From Natronincola ferrireducens (GTDB taxonomy: Bacteria > Bacillota > Clostridia > Peptostreptococcales > Natronincolaceae): DNA of 64,000 nucleotides. Position numbers and translations under genes: made by a program. The notes under the pieces were generated by a model, which was not told where the DNA came from, ran no database searches, and saw only the letters and a list, made by a program, of their open reading frames with translations. Below are positions 17,536-26,779 of the stretch, one piece after another; positions within the stretch are counted from its first letter, which is position 1; every line of letters starts with the position of its first letter. The stretch covers positions 1 to 64,000 of the forward strand of contig NZ_FNFP01000011.1 in assembly GCF_900100845.1 (NCBI RefSeq), read 5' to 3'.

Positions 17536-19234
17536 TTATTATCCCCCTCGACTTTCTAAATTCTTCTTTATCAATTTCTTTTTTCTCAACTATTAGTTTT
17601 ACAGTCATTGTAAGTAAAGATTTAAAATCGATAACTCCAATCCTTATGTTATATGCATTATAAATATCTTCAATTAGTTGATTGACATCTGAACGATCAT
17701 TAGGAGATTTATATCCAACAGCTAGAGTAGTAGTTTCAAAGTCAGTAATATATGATTTTCGTGATAAAAGTATGATTTTGTTTTCAAGAGCTTGTCTGAT
17801 AGCTTTTACAGATAAAAATTCTTCTTCTGATGGAGATTTGATTTCAATAGGAATGCTGTACCTTAAGTCATTGATTATAGCATCCCATCGTTCATAATTT
17901 ATTCCATGTCTTGTTGCTGTACAGTTATAACCTAGAATAGAAAATAGATTAGCAGTCAAATCATAGAAAGTATCTTTATTGGAGTTTTTATAGGAATCAA
18001 ACAATCGCTCTACTACTTCTGAAACTGATGTATAAGAAGTATGTAAATCTGTAATTAGTTTTACTAGATTATCATTTTCTATTGCTCTACTAAAGACTAT
18101 ATTTTTGTTAGGCTTTAAAGTAACAAATGAGCTTGATATTGTTTTAGTAGGTGAGTATTCTGAGAAATCCTCAAGTATATTTGATGATTTTGAGCTATAT
18201 TCTAAGTCATTTTTAGGAATATATTCAGATAATGCTTCATTTATAGTATCCATATCATATGTTTGGTATGGAGAAAAAAGATATTGGGGATTTGTATCAT
18301 ATACTTTTTTAAGATTTAGGATATCATCTAATAAATTTTGTTTTATTGAATTAACTTCAAAGCCTCCTCTTTCAAGCATTTGGAAAAAGGAAACTTTCAC
18401 TAAAGAATTAAAATCAATTTCTTTCGGTATTTTATTGTATCTAATATCTGTTGATGTTTTAATAAACTTAGCTGCAACTTTTCCGCTATCAGTTAGTTTT
18501 AAAAATACTAAACTTTTATCTGTGTAAATTTTTTTTGTACGCTCTTTCTTGATCCAGCCACAAAATTCTAAAACTGAGATAGGAAATCGAGTATAATTTC
18601 CTAATGTATTAACTTGAATTTTTAAATTTTTAGAAAGTGCATCTAACTCAGTCAATAAATTTTTGTGATACGGTCTTGAGGTTTTAATCTTTTTTAACGC
18701 AGAGAGGTATTCCTCAGAGCTTAAATCATTGATATTCAAAGGTCCAATAATCATTTCATCTCTAGATATATAACCATCTAAATCATCAATCATTCTTAGA
18801 ATTGTTGCAAAAGGTCTTATGTAGTTTGCAGTTTTAATATCAATTACTGCATTTGGATAATTTATTCCTAAAATACATTCTTTAAAAAGTGATAGTGGAT
18901 CTAGCTGAGCATTAGCCATGTGATCGCCTAAATATGTAAATTTAAAATTCAATTTTTTGTTTACATCTGATTGAATCCACCCTAAAATTCTATATAGTTC
19001 AGCATACATTTTTGACTGATTATAGAGAGGGTCTCTACTGCGATCCTTTCTAGTTGATCGTTTTAGTGCTTCTTTTCCCATATATCCTTCAGAAGAAACT
19101 AGATTTTTATTAGTAAGGGTTTCAGACATATCATCTAAAGTGAAAAAATACCTTTCTTTAAGTTCTGAATGTAGAATTTGAAATATTCTAATAAAAGTGG
19201 TTATATCGGAACCAGGGTTGGGAAATCTAATCAT
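17519..19234 (-). CDS. PD-(D/E)XK restriction endonuclease subunit
   Basis: The 571-residue protein has a canonical nuclease core near its C-terminus: Asp451 in RWDAII and E464-I-K466 in PIEIKSP, spaced as in PD-(D/E)XK restriction enzymes. The N-terminal 300 residues contain a winged-helix-like segment and probably recognise DNA. The layout resembles AlwI-type type IIS enzymes, but that match is from memory. The start is ATG 19234, after GAGGAGG, and not the first in-frame ATG at 19276. It overlaps the controller gene by eight bases upstream and the ferredoxin gene by 17 downstream. Together these three form the restriction operon opposing the two methyltransferases. Recognition sequence unknown. 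Confidence 0.75.
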   Translation of the reverse strand: MIRFPNPGSDITTFIRIFQILHSELKERYFFTLDDMSETLTNKNLVSSEGYMGKEALKRSTRKDRSRDPLYNQSKMYAELYRILGWIQSDVNKKLNFKFTYLGDHMANAQLDPLSLFKECILGINYPNAVIDIKTANYIRPFATILRMIDDLDGYISRDEMIIGPLNINDLSSEEYLSALKKIKTSRPYHKNLLTELDALSKNLKIQVNTLGNYTRFPISVLEFCGWIKKERTKKIYTDKSLVFLKLTDSGKVAAKFIKTSTDIRYNKIPKEIDFNSLVKVSFFQMLERGGFEVNSIKQNLLDDILNLKKVYDTNPQYLFSPYQTYDMDTINEALSEYIPKNDLEYSSKSSNILEDFSEYSPTKTISSSFVTLKPNKNIVFSRAIENDNLVKLITDLHTSYTSVSEVVERLFDSYKNSNKDTFYDLTANLFSILGYNCTATRHGINYERWDAIINDLRYSIPIEIKSPSEEEFLSVKAIRQALENKIILLSRKSYITDFETTTLAVGYKSPNDRSDVNQLIEDIYNAYNIRIGVIDFKSLLTMTVKLIVEKKEIDKEEFRKSRGIINVKDF

Positions 19235-19466
19235 AATGATCCTCCTCATTGAAAATAAATAATTTAAATACCTCAATTTCTAAAGCATTAGCAATTTTTT
19301 TTATGTTATCTAGTGAAATACTTCTTGAGCCTCTTTCGACATCACTTATGTAAGTTCTATGTAACCCAGAGAGTTCAGCTAACTTTTCTTGAGAAATTCC
19401 TTTATTATGTCTAAATTCTCTAACATTAGATCCAAATAAAATTTTAATATTATAATTTTTCATCAT
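19227..19466 (-). CDS. XRE-type controller (C) protein of the R-M system
   Basis: The 79-residue product is a single XRE helix-turn-helix domain: GSNVREFRHNKGISQEKLAE, LSGLHRTYISDVERGSR and SLDNIKKIANAL are the expected helices. Its length and position as first gene of a restriction operon match C proteins, which delay nuclease expression until methylation is established. GGAGGT precedes ATG 19466. A dyad at 19494-19527, just upstream, is a good candidate operator. The stop overlaps the endonuclease start by eight bases. Confidence 0.82.
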   Translation of the reverse strand: MMKNYNIKILFGSNVREFRHNKGISQEKLAELSGLHRTYISDVERGSRSISLDNIKKIANALEIEVFKLFIFNEEDHYD

Positions 19467-19493
19467 GATTTTTTACCTCCAATACTAATTGTA

Positions 19494-19527
19494 TTATTGT
19501 TGTAGGAAATACGTCTACATACAATAA
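19494..19527. promoter_or_regulatory. Dyad operator (C-box-like) before controller gene
   Basis: TTATTGT-TGTAG at 19494-19505 is mirrored by CTACATACAATAA at 19515-19527 with one base of offset, around a 9-base centre. Such symmetric sites upstream of C genes are where C proteins bind to activate and then limit their own transcription. The site is 28 bases from the controller start. Confidence 0.5.
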
Positions 19528-19842
19528 GTGACATATCAGGAGTATAACATTAAGCGAATGGGAATCAAATATTTTATGGGTTATATACAGTATCACAAAA
19601 ACCTATGATAAATTACTGGAAGTAATTTTTTACTGAAAATGGATATGAGTTACTAGAGGATGTGTTAAGAATGGAGGACTAACCTTAGGGGTGGTTCTTT
19701 TTGTTGGAAGATGTCGGAAATTGCGATTGAAAGTTGGTGAATTATGAAGGGGTTAAAAGGTATTTGTAGAATGAGGTATTATGTAAAAAAATTCTGATAA
19801 AGAGTGAAAATAAGTTAAACTAACTATATTGAGGTGATATCT

Positions 19843-20430
19843 GTGAGTTCCAGTTGGCATAAATATAGAAACTTGAATTCAAATACAAGAGCTATTTTAT
19901 TAAACAAAGAAAAAACTACATATAACAACTCATCAGCTAGAGTAGTTTACCCTATTAGTATTTTTATGAAGTTGGGTCATTCATCAAATAATAAATACGA
20001 TGGAGTTGAAACAATTAAAATTTACAAACAGTTTTGCCGTGATAATGGGACAGTTTGGTTTTCAACAGATTCGTTATCAAGAGGTATGGCAGTAAAAAGA
20101 AGAAATGAATTTATTGATGCTATAAAAAGAAATGAAGTTGTTGAAATTTACTTTGCGATAGGAAGAAATAGCGGTGGAAGCAATGAAATTGAATATAAAG
20201 CTAAAGTATTAGATATTTACACAGATGCAGAAGGCATTAATTCACCCGAAAAACAATTAACACCTTTAGAATGGCGTGAAAACAAAAATAAAATTTGGAT
20301 AAAGATTAGTAGTTTAAATATTTGCAACTATAGAAAAACAAAAGATTTTATTGTAAGCAGTTCTAATAAAATTCTTTCTGATTCAATTGCTAAGTCTCAA
20401 TATAACTTTGGCTATATAGAAAGAATATAG
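19843..20430 (+). CDS. Hypothetical protein, possibly PUA/EVE-like fold
   Basis: This product of about 195 residues contains a pattern reminiscent of PUA/EVE-type domains: a GTVWFSTDS strand, an RR--F--AI helix, an EIYFAIGR strand, an IEYKAKVLDIY strand and a final KIWIKIS strand. Such domains read modified bases, which would fit beside an R-M locus or in a phage, but the match is by eye only. GAGGTGA at 19831-19837 favours GTG 19843 over GTG 19834. It is the first gene after the R-M controller region and may be the first gene of the phage-like element. Confidence 0.5.
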   Translation: MSSSWHKYRNLNSNTRAILLNKEKTTYNNSSARVVYPISIFMKLGHSSNNKYDGVETIKIYKQFCRDNGTVWFSTDSLSRGMAVKRRNEFIDAIKRNEVVEIYFAIGRNSGGSNEIEYKAKVLDIYTDAEGINSPEKQLTPLEWRENKNKIWIKISSLNICNYRKTKDFIVSSSNKILSDSIAKSQYNFGYIERI

Positions 20431-20489
20431 TAGGCAATTAACCCTAAGGTGTTATTAACTTAATTTATAATAAATTTGGAGGAAAAAAT

Positions 20490-20735
20490 ATGTTAGTTAA
20501 AAAAGTCGATGTGCGTAATAAATATAGACATGAAATACAAGATATTTCGAACAAATTAAATCAGCTTGAACAAGGCAGAATTTATGATAATACAAGAGCA
20601 CGAATGGATGGCTCCCTTGCCACAAACATTGAGCAATTAAGAAGAATGCTATCGGAATTAATTTATAAGATTGAATATGATAAGGACTCAGTAGATGATG
20701 AGATAGCAGAGGTATTTGGGAAGGTAAAGGTTTAA
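20490..20735 (+). CDS. Small charged helical protein
   Basis: The 81-residue product is predicted helical and charged, with a likely coiled coil in the second half (NIEQLRRMLSELIYKIE). GGAGG precedes ATG 20490 and a terminator follows at 20757. I do not recognise a family. It lies between the PUA/EVE-like gene and the RNA polymerase-like gene, in the early region of the element. Confidence 0.55.
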   Translation: MLVKKVDVRNKYRHEIQDISNKLNQLEQGRIYDNTRARMDGSLATNIEQLRRMLSELIYKIEYDKDSVDDEIAEVFGKVKV

Positions 20736-20756
20736 TAATTTTATTAGTTCAATCCA

Positions 20757-20780
20757 CCACCCAACGGTGGTTCTTTTTTT
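20757..20780 (+). terminator. Terminator before the RNA polymerase-like gene
   Basis: CCACC at 20757-20761 pairs with GGTGG at 20766-20770, followed by TTCTTTTTTT. It isolates the following gene from the two small genes upstream. Confidence 0.65.
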
Positions 20781-20834
20781 ATCCTATGGTACAATTTCTA
20801 TAGCAAGCAACTAGATATGCAGGAGGTGTTCAGG

Positions 20835-23800
20835 ATGATGAAATTAAAAGGATACAAAATATATTCATTCGATAGATCGCATATTAAAGATGGGGTTATT
20901 GAATCCTCAGATTTACATGAAAATGAGACCACCATTTCAGATAACTTTTTAACCCATGCAATAGAATCTTATAAACAACAAGAATTAAAAGACCAGGAGC
21001 TAATTACAGAGATAATTAAAGTGATGTTGCCACAATCAGAGGATAAAGCCAAGGAAGAATGGTTTGATGGACTAGAGTTCCAAGGAAGCAAATATTATGG
21101 GTGGTTTGCCACAACTGGTGGAATGAAACAAGAGAAAAATGGTATATGTGAAACGATTTTCGTAAGAGAAGATTTCAGACCCTTTATAGAGGAATTTGAA
21201 GATTTAATTTCATTAGGAAAATTTAAAGAAATAGAAGAGAGTAAGGATGAGATCTGCATAAATAAAGATATATTAAGTAGAATTTCCCTAGCAACAAGTA
21301 GTAGTTTCATAGCAGGTGATATGCCTAATTTCATTGTATTGCCACAGGCTAGTTATCATATTATTAAAGATTATAAAACCGTTGAAAAGGTTACAAAAAA
21401 GGTTGAAGATGAAGAAGGTAAAGAAGAAAGTATAATTGATTATAATTTAGTAGATTATTATCATGATAAAGAAATTGAAGTGTTCGATGGTGGGGGAATA
21501 GCAACACCACAAGTATTTAAACAAATTCAAAGATCATTGAAGATCAATTACCCAGTAGAATTTGCCATTATTCGGGCATATGGCATCGGCATCAAAGGAA
21601 TGATCACTAAATTTGACATTGTTGAATACCTAAGAAAAACCTACAAGGGAGAAACTAAATATTGCAGAATTAAGAATGGTAATTTTGAATTGCTCGATCG
21701 CTGGGACGAGTGGCAACCAGTAACAAAGAACACTATATTATTAAATGAAAGCATGGTCAAGTTGGCAAAGTATTTTAAAGGTATGGAAGAGTACAAAAAG
21801 AAACTAGATTCAGTAGAGGAAAAATATAAAGGAATTATTAGTAAACTATACGTAACGAAAATTAATAAAGCCGATAGTGAAATCACAGATTATAGGCGTT
21901 TGAATTATCAAATATTAACGGCATTAGCATTATCCTATAAAGATTATATAGAACTAGCACAAGAGGATGTAAAAGCGTATCGAAAAATTCTTAAAGCATA
22001 TGTGAAAGATGAAAATAATCAATGGAAGATTGATATAGATACAATTAGACTGTTTTTTAAAAACATAGTCAAAATGAATAGTGATGATAAGGATGAAGAA
22101 GACTTTGAAAAGATGCTACAGGAGCCTAAAAATATAGCAACGAAAGTGGAAGAGTTGTTAAGTATAAGCGAAGATTTTGTTAAATTAAAATATGTCCGTA
22201 ATGGATTGGCAAGATTAATTGAGAAAAAATGTCGTGAGGTATGCTGTGGCAAGATTACTTGCAAGGCAAAGTACCAGTATATTGCCATTGATCCTATTTC
22301 CTATATGAATTTTGCTATGTATAGGAACCAAGGGGAAAATGGACTGGGGGAAGAAGAGTTCTATAGTGCAGATTGTCAAGATGGAGACATGAGAACAGTT
22401 GCTCGTAACCCCTTATGTGCATACAGTGAGATACATAATGTGAAATTTGTTAGAAGTGAGTCATTAGATAAGTGGCTATCTCCATGTAGGGAACTAATAT
22501 ATTTTAATCAAAAAAGTGATATATTGGCTCTCATGAGCTCTGCAGATTGTGATGGCGATGCCTGTACTGTCATAGATAATAAAATCATAAAAAATGCAGT
22601 AGTTATTCCAAAGGATGGTAAATACTTTATTAATCCAGACGATGGGCATAAGGAAGAAATGGCTTATAATAATGAAAATAGATTTATAGCCACATATAGA
22701 GCGGCAGGAAATCTAATTGGTAATATCGCTTTAAAATCTGCAAGTATTAACTCAAATAGCCAACAAACATTAGATTATTATGATACAGAAAGTAAACAGT
22801 TTGGTGCATATTCAATGCTGGAAATTGAAACAGAGTATGAGAAAAAAACAGAAGAATATAAGAAGCTAAAAAATGAATATATCAGGGAGAAAAAGAATAG
22901 TGGAGAGTGGATCGATATTTTAGATGCATCTGAACAACATAGAGAGCACATAAGACACAGGTTCTATGAAAATGAGAAGGATATATACATTGTTCTGTAT
23001 AATGCTATGGTTGCCATCGATGCTCCAAAAACATTATATTTTCCCTCACCAGAGGATATGAAAATCATTAATGATAAATATGCTAGAAAAGCAAAGTTTC
23101 TGCAGTATAAAGAAAATAGCGAAGATATAGATAATAGGCACTATATATACACCTGGGGTCTTTTGGATAAGGTTGCAGGCAATATCAAAGGTTATCTGTT
23201 GGATGAAATAGATGATATAGTGATGAAATGGGATAATCGAGTAGATTTGATTCAGCAAAAATTAATAAATGGAGAATATGACCATGAAAAATATAACGGA
23301 TGCTTAGGAAAGGTAGAGGTTCTATATAAAAACTATACGGAAGAAAGAGAAGAAGCTAATAAAGAATGTCTCAAGAAGATCAAAAAAGAGAATAAATATA
23401 GGCATGAGATGATGGAATTACATAAAAATTGGAGCCAGTGGGAAGAAGATGAACATTGGGCGACTGTCAGAAGATATAAAGAAGATAAATACAATAAATT
23501 TAAAGAAATTGATGCTAAATATATTCTAGAAGCAGAGAAGATATTTACAGAATATGACTTGCCGACAATTAGTAATGCTATTGCTAATGTGAAACCATGT
23601 ACGGAGGACTTCATCATTAATTTATTTTTTTCTGTATTTAAGTTTCTAAATGATACGTTACGAAATGATAGATATGTGTATGTTAAAGACCCTGAAGGGG
23701 ATATACACTATTTATACGATAATTACAAGAAAATACCAATAAAAAATACTGATAACGATAATATAGTAAAAATGCTACATTTAGAAGAAAAGAAACGATT

Positions 23801-24101
23801 AAAGGCTATTGATATTATGTCGGATAAATTTAGATGTAAACCCTTAGATATGGAGGTCATTGATATAATAGAGAATGGTAAGGAAGATATAACATTCGAT
23901 ATTGCAGTGAAAGAGAATCAAGTTATATTAATTAAAGATGATATTGAATATGCAAAAGTATTCCCAGATTCAAAATATATCCAGTATGGAGAACATAGTT
24001 TATTTAATTGCAGTCAGTTAACGGTTGCTAATATTCTAAAAGGAAAAGTGTCTGATAAAAGCATAGGATTAATTTTAAAGAGTATTGCCATTAATGAATA
24101 G
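20835..24101 (+). CDS. Single-chain RNA polymerase-like protein (QDE-1/YonO double-psi beta-barrel family)
   Basis: This 1088-residue protein carries the conserved blocks of the RdRP/YonO family in order. They are FDGGG (217-221); a strand then IKGM with Lys254; LNESMVKL, matching the RdRP RPSM-KF block; ARNP (Arg524) with an Ile-x-x-Val-Lys block; the metal-binding D571-C-D573-G-D575; and AIDAPKT (Asp729, Lys732), matching AVD--KTG. In QDE-1 and YonO the three aspartates hold the catalytic magnesium. YonO of phage SPbeta is a DNA-dependent RNA polymerase, so phage-gene transcription is the best inference. ATG 20835 follows AGGAGGTG at 20820. A DinG/XPD-like helicase lies downstream. Template type and promoter cannot be known from sequence. 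Confidence 0.85.
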   Translation: MMKLKGYKIYSFDRSHIKDGVIESSDLHENETTISDNFLTHAIESYKQQELKDQELITEIIKVMLPQSEDKAKEEWFDGLEFQGSKYYGWFATTGGMKQEKNGICETIFVREDFRPFIEEFEDLISLGKFKEIEESKDEICINKDILSRISLATSSSFIAGDMPNFIVLPQASYHIIKDYKTVEKVTKKVEDEEGKEESIIDYNLVDYYHDKEIEVFDGGGIATPQVFKQIQRSLKINYPVEFAIIRAYGIGIKGMITKFDIVEYLRKTYKGETKYCRIKNGNFELLDRWDEWQPVTKNTILLNESMVKLAKYFKGMEEYKKKLDSVEEKYKGIISKLYVTKINKADSEITDYRRLNYQILTALALSYKDYIELAQEDVKAYRKILKAYVKDENNQWKIDIDTIRLFFKNIVKMNSDDKDEEDFEKMLQEPKNIATKVEELLSISEDFVKLKYVRNGLARLIEKKCREVCCGKITCKAKYQYIAIDPISYMNFAMYRNQGENGLGEEEFYSADCQDGDMRTVARNPLCAYSEIHNVKFVRSESLDKWLSPCRELIYFNQKSDILALMSSADCDGDACTVIDNKIIKNAVVIPKDGKYFINPDDGHKEEMAYNNENRFIATYRAAGNLIGNIALKSASINSNSQQTLDYYDTESKQFGAYSMLEIETEYEKKTEEYKKLKNEYIREKKNSGEWIDILDASEQHREHIRHRFYENEKDIYIVLYNAMVAIDAPKTLYFPSPEDMKIINDKYARKAKFLQYKENSEDIDNRHYIYTWGLLDKVAGNIKGYLLDEIDDIVMKWDNRVDLIQQKLINGEYDHEKYNGCLGKVEVLYKNYTEEREEANKECLKKIKKENKYRHEMMELHKNWSQWEEDEHWATVRRYKEDKYNKFKEIDAKYILEAEKIFTEYDLPTISNAIANVKPCTEDFIINLFFSVFKFLNDTLRNDRYVYVKDPEGDIHYLYDNYKKIPIKNTDNDNIVKMLHLEEKKRLKAIDIMSDKFRCKPLDMEVIDIIENGKEDITFDIAVKENQVILIKDDIEYAKVFPDSKYIQYGEHSLFNCSQLTVANILKGKVSDKSIGLILKSIAINE

Positions 24102-24109
24102 GAATTATG

Positions 24110-24300
24110 TGGCTTCCAGCCACACGTTGGTGGAGAATATAAGAAGGTAACTAAAATATTATTAATATTCATTTTATGGACAGTAAAATAAAATTTGATT
24201 TCAACAAGACTGATTAAACTAATTTGTACAGTGGGCAAGTCTAGCATAAGGGCTACACGCAAACAAGTTTGCTAGTATCCCTAATACTAGATGTTCCACA
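24110..24300 (+). other. Hairpin-rich gap after the polymerase gene
   Basis: GTGGC at about 24110 pairs with GCCAC ten bases on. CAAAC-AA-GTTTG lies at 24260-24271 and CTAGTA at 24272-24277 pairs with TACTAG at 24285-24290. No gene is visible. The tight cluster of palindromes before the next gene could be a promoter or operator of the element, but I cannot name the factor. Confidence 0.35.
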
Positions 24301-24351
24301 CCCACTTTTATGGAAGTCATAAATAGAAAACAAATAAGGGGGACTGTACAA

Positions 24352-24543
24352 ATGAAGGATGATACAATTGTAATTACACAAGAAAGAATGGCTGGTTGGC
24401 TTATGTTTAATAGGTTTCACTGTATAGGTATAAAAGAAGATTTGAAAGATAGAAATAGGAAGATTTACATTTTTAAGGATAGTCCTATGCTGAGAAAAGT
24501 AATGGGAATCTATAATAAGTATAAAGATAAAATCCCATTTTAA
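24352..24543 (+). CDS. Small phage protein (DUF5659-like)
   Basis: The 63-residue product reads TQERMAGWLMFNRFHCIGI, then RNRKIYIFKDSPML, a pattern I associate with small DUF5659-type phage proteins; that recall is uncertain. AAGGGGG at 24337-24343 supports ATG 24352 over ATG 24310. It lies 13 bases before the helicase gene and is surely co-transcribed with it. Confidence 0.6.
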   Translation: MKDDTIVITQERMAGWLMFNRFHCIGIKEDLKDRNRKIYIFKDSPMLRKVMGIYNKYKDKIPF

Positions 24544-24556
24544 AGGGGGCATATAC

Positions 24557-26716
24557 TTGGAGAGCAAAACAGTGGGAGAGATAGTGGAAGTAGATTCTAA
24601 TGATTTTTCACCAAAGACAATCACAGAAGCATTTATATATATGCAAAAAGTATGGTATGGAAATGAAATAAGCGAGAGCCAAAAGAATAACATTTATAAA
24701 TTAGCTCAGTTATTATATTATCCTACAAAAAGTGATATCAATGTACCTATTATTGCAAATATTCCAATGGGACAAGGTAAGTCATGCTTATTGGTTGAAT
24801 TTGTGAAATTCATGCATGATAATGATCCTGAATTTGGAGCAATCGTTGTAAAGAAAACACTTAAAGAGTGCCACGACTTTTGTATTGATATGGGTATTTA
24901 TGATAAATATGCTGAGGAATATCTATATGAAAATGATAGAGATAACATGAGAAAAATTTATTATAACTACATTGATAATAATAGCAAAAAGGGAAATGAA
25001 GAAAATGATTATATTAATGGACATACAGGTTTTATTGCTAGAACGGTAAGAGGTTTTAATTTTACAGATTGTCAAAAGTATAAAGATTTAAGCCAATTAT
25101 GGTATTTTGGTAGACCACCTTCTGATTATGTGAATTATGATTATCGCCTATGTCATGGTTGCAGAATACCATGCAGTGCCAGGAAGAGTAAATATGAATG
25201 TAATAAGCATAGAATTTTAGCCATTACACATACAAGACTGTTTTTAAGCAACTACATAGATGAATTTTTTGAAGATATTATGTTCTTTGAAAAAGATGGT
25301 CAAAAGCTTAGAAGAAAGCTTCTAATAATTGACGAAAAAATAGATATGTGTGACGTTTCAGGAATTACTGAAGCAAGTTTTAAAAAGATACATGAAATTA
25401 TAATTGATAAATATAACCAGTATGAAGAATTGTTTAAGGAAATTAAAGAGTACTTTGAATCATTAGATTATCCAGAGGATATGAATGAGCCAGTGAAAAA
25501 ACAAAAGAAATTTTTCCGAGGGGGAGAAGGATTTGCATTTGAACAAGAATTGTTAGATGCTTTTTATAATGATACAACGATAGAACGTGAAAAATATGAA
25601 GACTTGCTTACTATTGAAAGGATACTAAATAGTGTTCAAATTACAACAAATATCCCTTGGAGATTTGGAGATAGTAAGGAACGTGCTGAAAAAGAAGGTA
25701 GACAATTAACTAGAGCAGTTTCTGAATATCAATATTTAGATTTATTATCCTATAGCAAAGATTTTGAGAAAACCATTATTCTTGATGCCACAGCACACTT
25801 GGATTATGATTATTTAAAATCTAATGGAGTCATTTGCAATGAAATTAAGAATGATAAAAGGACAATAAATGTGTTTGTACCCAAAAAAGATGCAAATACA
25901 TCTAAAAGTAAATTACTGAGGGTAAGTGATAGAGGTTTAAATAATGAAGCTAGAAAAATGGCTTATAAAGCCAACTTGAGAAATCTAGCTTTAGAATGTA
26001 GTTCTTTAATGTTAGAAGAAGCAAAGAAAACATTAATAGTGGTTTATAAAGAAATAACAGGTGACAGAGCATATGATTTTAAGGATGATTTCAAACAGGA
26101 GCTTAAGGATGTATATGGTGATGAAGGGTATACAGTAATACATCATGGGGAATTTACAACAGGAGTTAATGACTTTTCTAATTGTGAAAGATTGATAATT
26201 ATGGGACAGTTGAATAAGTCTAGTACATTTTACCAAAATAAATGTCTAGCAGTAGGAAGAAGGATTGATGATGATTCAAAAATACAAAATGTAAGCAATA
26301 CTGAAATAAATGATTATCTTATTTCTACTATTCAACAAATTGGAAGGACGGCTTTTAGAATAAAAGAAGAAGTGGATATTTATTTTATAGGTAGGAATAT
26401 TTTGAATCAGATGTTAATTACAGAGATGAAAAGATATTTTCAAGTTAATCTTGATAGTTTCATTAATAGATATTATTTTCAAGAACCAACTAAGCAGGAA
26501 CTTCTGATAGAAAAAATAAAATCTGAGAACAAGTTTACGCAGGTTGGAGGGATTATAAAACATCAAGTGTTTAAAGAGTATTGTAAACAAATCGGAATGG
26601 ACGATTCCATATTAAGAAATAAAAACTTCAAAGAAAAATTGAAGGAACTAGGGATTATAAAAAACCCAGATAATAATAGAGAATATATAGTTAGTGTTGA
26701 TTTATCAAAAGCGTGA
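24557..26716 (+). CDS. XPD/DinG-like superfamily 2 helicase
   Basis: The 719-residue protein has Walker A PMGQGKS (residues 70-76), Walker B IIDEK (Asp259, Glu260) and motif VI QQIGRTAFR (593-601). Between Walker A and B lies a cysteine group at 172, 199, 202, 206 and 215, exactly where XPD and DinG carry their [4Fe-4S] domain. The segment that follows, ILAITHTRLFLSNY, corresponds to the DinG aspartate-NHALL region. It is therefore probably an iron-sulfur 5'-3' DNA helicase. The start is TTG after AAAGGGGG. Its place directly downstream of the RNA polymerase-like gene suggests it unwinds template for that enzyme or for replication, which is inference. Confidence 0.8.
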   Translation: MESKTVGEIVEVDSNDFSPKTITEAFIYMQKVWYGNEISESQKNNIYKLAQLLYYPTKSDINVPIIANIPMGQGKSCLLVEFVKFMHDNDPEFGAIVVKKTLKECHDFCIDMGIYDKYAEEYLYENDRDNMRKIYYNYIDNNSKKGNEENDYINGHTGFIARTVRGFNFTDCQKYKDLSQLWYFGRPPSDYVNYDYRLCHGCRIPCSARKSKYECNKHRILAITHTRLFLSNYIDEFFEDIMFFEKDGQKLRRKLLIIDEKIDMCDVSGITEASFKKIHEIIIDKYNQYEELFKEIKEYFESLDYPEDMNEPVKKQKKFFRGGEGFAFEQELLDAFYNDTTIEREKYEDLLTIERILNSVQITTNIPWRFGDSKERAEKEGRQLTRAVSEYQYLDLLSYSKDFEKTIILDATAHLDYDYLKSNGVICNEIKNDKRTINVFVPKKDANTSKSKLLRVSDRGLNNEARKMAYKANLRNLALECSSLMLEEAKKTLIVVYKEITGDRAYDFKDDFKQELKDVYGDEGYTVIHHGEFTTGVNDFSNCERLIIMGQLNKSSTFYQNKCLAVGRRIDDDSKIQNVSNTEINDYLISTIQQIGRTAFRIKEEVDIYFIGRNILNQMLITEMKRYFQVNLDSFINRYYFQEPTKQELLIEKIKSENKFTQVGGIIKHQVFKEYCKQIGMDDSILRNKNFKEKLKELGIIKNPDNNREYIVSVDLSKA

Positions 26717-26779
26717 AACTCTTATATATATTATATAGGACATTCACACTTTTAATTGTGAGATAAGAAATATATATAC

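Noticed and set aside
18105-18527. Possible 140-residue gene inside the restriction operon
   Set aside because: It lies wholly antisense to the endonuclease gene, which has conserved nuclease residues and a good start.
24253-24693. Leftward 146-residue frame across the helicase start
   Set aside because: It is antisense to the DUF5659-like and helicase genes and has no ribosome site.
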